Positions 5,363 through 7,961 of a stretch of DNA of 7,961 bases are shown here, piece by piece (the stretch's first letter is position 1; each line of letters starts with the position of its first letter). A program made the position numbers and the translations under genes. Source of the stretch: Lachnospiraceae bacterium. Its GTDB lineage: Bacteria; Bacillota_A; Clostridia; Lachnospirales; Lachnospiraceae. The notes beneath the pieces were generated by a model that ran no database searches, was not told where the DNA came from, and saw only the letters and a program-made list of their open reading frames with translations. The stretch spans positions 1 to 7,961 of the forward strand of contig JAGBQU010000123.1 of NCBI GenBank assembly GCA_017632755.1, in the 5' to 3' direction.

Positions 5363-6595
5363 ATGCCAAAACAATTTTTTAAACGCAGATACAAATGTAT
5401 GATCGTGCTGTGTCACGTCATTATTTTTACACTATTGATCGGGGTCGCATCCGACTTGTTCGGACACTGCCTGCTTGAGGATAATTCCGGGAGCCTGATC
5501 TTTGTCGATCCACTGAGGAGGGAGGATGACTATACCACATCCGACGCATATCGCTATGCATTTGGGACGGATTCGAGCCGTCTTGTCAAATATCTGGCTG
5601 TCTGCAGGCAGTTTGAGTCGAATGGTGAGTTCGATAAGGATAAGGAAGTGGATATTCTCGAATATTACACGCACAAATCGACAGACCGCCGTCTGACATC
5701 GAACGGACTGCTGCGATACCGGATACAGGATCTGATCAACTGGAACAATTCCTATGGTTTTGAAACATTGGATGACGAATGTCTTCGGGAGGTTTTTCTG
5801 CCAACGGACGGCGTGTCCATCTATCTGAAAAAGGAGCGGCTCAAAGAACTGCTTTCCGGCCTTTCGGATGTGCAGAGCGTCCCGGAGGACGAGGTGCTTT
5901 CGGGGCAGCAGATCCTTGTGGAGGAACAGGAGGAAGCGTATGCAGAGGAAGATGTCGCAGCGGATCCTGCCATGGCAGATCAGGTGACAAAGCTGGTCGG
6001 AAATATCCTGATGGAGGTGTCCGGGGATCTTGCCTACAACTACTCACTCTATGAGGAGTGGAAGGACTATTATCTCAGCAGTGGAACGAATTTTAAATAT
6101 CTCTATCTTCCCCAGAATGATGAGGTGGATGGTAAGCAGTCTTTCTACAGCAATCTGGGATTGAAGGACCGTAAGGAGGCCGTGGCGGTGTCTCGCAGAT
6201 TCGCAGGTTGCATGGATGTCTATCTGGTGATCGACGCTGCGAGCGGGAATATCGAAGAAAAGAGCAAGGCGGTTCTCCGAGGGGAACTGCAGGCGGGGCT
6301 GAGCACATATAATTACGTTTTTCGTGAGCATGGTGGCAGGATCTATATCGGAGTGTTGAAAGAGGGAGAAAATAGCATTGCCAAATATCATGAAGATGAT
6401 ATGTATGCAATGATCGACGACTGTTATCGTTTTTTTGCACGATATGAGAATCAATATCTGGCACTTTTGCTGGGATTGCTTGTGCTGTCCCTTGTCACAC
6501 TTGCTGCCTTTATGATCCAGTGCGGAAGAGTTGAGGAGGATGAGCAGATCCACTTGATCGCCTTTGATCGCTGGTATACGGAGATCGCTTTCTGA
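5363..6595 (+). CDS. Sensor half of an interrupted membrane histidine kinase
   Basis: This 410-residue frame starts at an ATG with AGGAG six bases upstream (5352-5356). A basic N-terminus (KQFFKRRYK) leads into a membrane helix at about 13-33. A long extracytoplasmic region of some 330 residues follows, with an acidic stretch around 186-198, and a second helix at about 364-386 (YLALLLGLLVLSLVTLAAF). No named sensor domain is recognised in the extracellular part. The frame then stops at TGA 6593-6595, just where the next membrane segment would begin. The same frame stays open afterwards, with LGAGLAVGVFGIYVVS and the kinase domains, so this is the front part of one gene of about 836 codons. 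Translated alone it would be a membrane sensor without a kinase. Whether it is stable or does anything is unknown. Confidence 0.8.
   Translation: MPKQFFKRRYKCMIVLCHVIIFTLLIGVASDLFGHCLLEDNSGSLIFVDPLRREDDYTTSDAYRYAFGTDSSRLVKYLAVCRQFESNGEFDKDKEVDILEYYTHKSTDRRLTSNGLLRYRIQDLINWNNSYGFETLDDECLREVFLPTDGVSIYLKKERLKELLSGLSDVQSVPEDEVLSGQQILVEEQEEAYAEEDVAADPAMADQVTKLVGNILMEVSGDLAYNYSLYEEWKDYYLSSGTNFKYLYLPQNDEVDGKQSFYSNLGLKDRKEAVAVSRRFAGCMDVYLVIDAASGNIEEKSKAVLRGELQAGLSTYNYVFREHGGRIYIGVLKEGENSIAKYHEDDMYAMIDDCYRFFARYENQYLALLLGLLVLSLVTLAAFMIQCGRVEEDEQIHLIAFDRWYTEIAF
6593..6595 (+). other. In-frame TGA interrupting the histidine kinase gene
   Basis: The codon before is TTC and those after are CTC GGT GCG GGT CTG, all in the same frame, with membrane-helix coding on the far side. 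Several single-base changes would restore a sense codon (CGA, GGA, AGA, TCA, TTA, TGG, TGC or TGT). TGA is clearly used as stop by neighbouring genes here (885, 1240, 1645, 4482), so the genetic code is not changed. Confidence 0.85.
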
Positions 6596-6613
6596 CTCGG
6601 TGCGGGTCTGGCT

Positions 6614-7873
6614 GTGGGAGTATTCGGGATCTATGTGGTTTCCATGAGTGAGATGCTCAGTGTCAGTTCGCTCCTGCGCTTTGCGAAGGGCAGTTTCTTC
6701 CTGATCCTGCACGGGACCCTTGCACTTCTTCTGGATCTTGCGTTTTTGTTCTTTTATGGCAGTCTGGTCAGACGTATCAAGGCGGGAATCCTGCTTAAGG
6801 GAAGTTTGATCGGAAAACTCTGGCAGGCACTAAAAAGAGCCTGTGTCCGGATCAAAAAGGGCATGTGGTGGGTCTACCGCAATGCAGGTGTGACGGGAAA
6901 AACAATACTTCGCTTTATTCCGATCTTTATCTTGATGCATCTGCATCTTCTGGCGGGGATGTGGGAGAGTGCGGCCATGCTCATCTTTTGCTGGCTGCTG
7001 GATGTACTTTTGTTCGTAATGCTTTTATATAACGCGGCCGTAACAAGCCGGATCGTCGGAGGGATCGACAAGATCAGCAGCGGTGAACTCGAATATCAGG
7101 TGGACACGGGCCATATTTACGGTGATAACCTGCAGCTTGCCAACGCCGTCAATCATATCGGAGACGGGATCCGTCAGGCTGTTGAGCAGAGCATGAAGGA
7201 TGAGCGCATGAAAGCGGATCTGATCACGAATGTATCGCATGATATCAAGACGCCGCTGACATCCATCATCAATTATGTTGATCTGCTGAAACGTGAACAT
7301 GTGGAGGATGAGACCATACGTGGGTATATCGAAGTGCTGGACAGTAAGTCACAGAGGCTCAAGCAGCTGACCGATGATCTGGTGGAGGCGAGCAAGATAT
7401 CCTCAGGTAATATCGTCCTTCATATGGAGCAGCTCAACGTGGTGGAACTCATGCAGCAGGCGCTGGGAGAGTTTACGGATCGATTTGCCGAAAAGCAGTT
7501 ATCTCTGATCACGGATTTTCCGGATACGCCGTGCATGATCCATGCCGACAGCAGGAGAATGTGGCGCGTCATCGACAATCTGTTGGGGAATATTTATAAG
7601 TATTCTATGGAGAACACGCGGGTATACATGGAGGTGAAGGATCTTAGCAGCGTGGGAAACCAGGTTTCCATATCGATCAAGAACATTTCCAAACAGCCGC
7701 TGAACATCGATGCCGAGGAGCTGACGGAGCGCTTCATCCGAGGAGATGTCTCCAGAAGTACGGAGGGAAGCGGTCTGGGACTTTCCATCGCAAAGAACCT
7801 GGTGGAGGCACAAGGCGGTGAATTCCGGCTTTATCTGGATGGAGATCTGTTTAAGGTGATCATGCAGTTTTAA
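6614..7873 (+). CDS. Kinase half of the interrupted histidine kinase (membrane, HAMP-like, HisKA, HATPase)
   Basis: Coding continues from 6596; the first possible start is the GTG at 6614. Numbered from there, membrane helices lie near 1-20, 28-52 and 100-140. A HAMP-like linker at about 141-195 (GGIDKISSGELEYQV) is followed by the dimerisation/phosphoacceptor domain with ITNVSHDIKTPLTSIINY, His209 being the phosphorylated residue. In the ATPase domain the N box DNLLGNIYKYS (Asn322, Asn326), the F-type box ERFIRGDVSR and the G2 box EGSGLGLSIAK (384-394) are present. The usual DxGxG box is replaced by IKNISKQPL, a variant I associate with this Clostridia kinase group. No good ribosome site precedes 6614 or the ATGs at 6644 and 6653, so separate translation is doubtful. 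Coupled restart 18 bases after the TGA is conceivable. The domains themselves look undamaged. Confidence 0.8.
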   Translation: MGVFGIYVVSMSEMLSVSSLLRFAKGSFFLILHGTLALLLDLAFLFFYGSLVRRIKAGILLKGSLIGKLWQALKRACVRIKKGMWWVYRNAGVTGKTILRFIPIFILMHLHLLAGMWESAAMLIFCWLLDVLLFVMLLYNAAVTSRIVGGIDKISSGELEYQVDTGHIYGDNLQLANAVNHIGDGIRQAVEQSMKDERMKADLITNVSHDIKTPLTSIINYVDLLKREHVEDETIRGYIEVLDSKSQRLKQLTDDLVEASKISSGNIVLHMEQLNVVELMQQALGEFTDRFAEKQLSLITDFPDTPCMIHADSRRMWRVIDNLLGNIYKYSMENTRVYMEVKDLSSVGNQVSISIKNISKQPLNIDAEELTERFIRGDVSRSTEGSGLGLSIAKNLVEAQGGEFRLYLDGDLFKVIMQF

Positions 7874-7880
7874 AAAAAGA

Positions 7881-7902
7881 GGAAGTGGGCGTCTCACTTT
7901 CC
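7881..7902 (+). other. Small imperfect hairpin between kinase stop and terminator
   Basis: GGAAGTG (7881-7887) can pair with CACTTTCC (7895-7902) with one bulged base around a seven-base loop. No T tract follows at once. It may be a 3' end structure or chance. Confidence 0.25.
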
Positions 7903-7916
7903 GGAATTTTGGTGAT

Positions 7917-7951
7917 AAAAAAATCCAGCCGGACGGCTGGATTTTTATTTT
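7917..7951 (+). terminator. Intrinsic terminator of the two-component operon
   Basis: ATCCAGCC (7923-7930) pairs perfectly with GGCTGGAT (7935-7942) around a GGAC loop, and flanking A and T runs extend the stem to 12 pairs. TTTTTATTTT follows directly. The A run on the left means it may also work on the opposite strand. It lies about 45 bases after the kinase stop codon. Confidence 0.92.
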
Positions 7952-7961
7952 GCGACAGCAA

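Noticed and set aside
5779..6054. Overlapping + strand frame of 91 codons inside the kinase sensor region.
   Set aside because: Its Gly/Arg/Cys-rich composition is typical of an out-of-frame reading, and the sensor frame through the same bases is continuous.
6593..6640. TGA as selenocysteine or as a reassigned sense codon.
   Set aside because: Several genes here end at TGA, Trp is encoded by TGG, the site is in a membrane stretch with no redox motif, and I do not see a convincing bacterial SECIS hairpin right after it.

Overview
The window looks like a chromosomal segment from an anaerobic Firmicute, most likely a motile or recently motile member of the Clostridia (Lachnospiraceae-like). The reasons are the moderate GC content, the strong AGGAGG-type ribosome binding sites, the occasional GTG starts, the FliK-like/FlhX/YraN gene order resembling the ylqG-ylqH neighbourhood of Bacillus and Clostridia, and a VanR/OmpR-type regulator paired with a large multi-pass histidine kinase. 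All genes are on the + strand and little DNA is non-coding. The taxonomic call is inference from protein style.

Region 1 (1-1645) is a compact run of three genes: the 3' part of a FliK-like hook-length control protein, a stand-alone FlhB C-terminal-like protein (FlhX/YlqH family) and the YraN/UPF0102 nuclease-fold protein. Region 2 (1646-4482) starts with a near-consensus sigma-A promoter. It drives a membrane GGDEF-EAL protein followed almost without a gap by the laccase-domain/peptidoglycan-editing factor PgeF. The GGDEF site is degenerate and the EAL site is intact, so the full protein would be a c-di-GMP phosphodiesterase. However, a one-base frame change at a run of five G (2913-2917) separates the EAL domain from the rest. 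Region 3 (4483-7961) is a two-component system: an OmpR-family response regulator with a conspicuous 11-bp direct repeat upstream, then a membrane histidine kinase, closed by a strong intrinsic terminator. The kinase reading frame is interrupted by a single in-frame TGA (6593-6595), with clear homologous-looking coding sequence on both sides.

The most notable point is that the two large membrane signalling proteins are each broken by a single small lesion, while the housekeeping and flagellar-accessory genes and the response regulator are intact. Recent loss of function, an ON/OFF switch, recoding and sequence error all remain possible. I see no mobile element, CRISPR array, tRNA or rRNA here, and I do not see convincing evidence of an undescribed multi-gene system.
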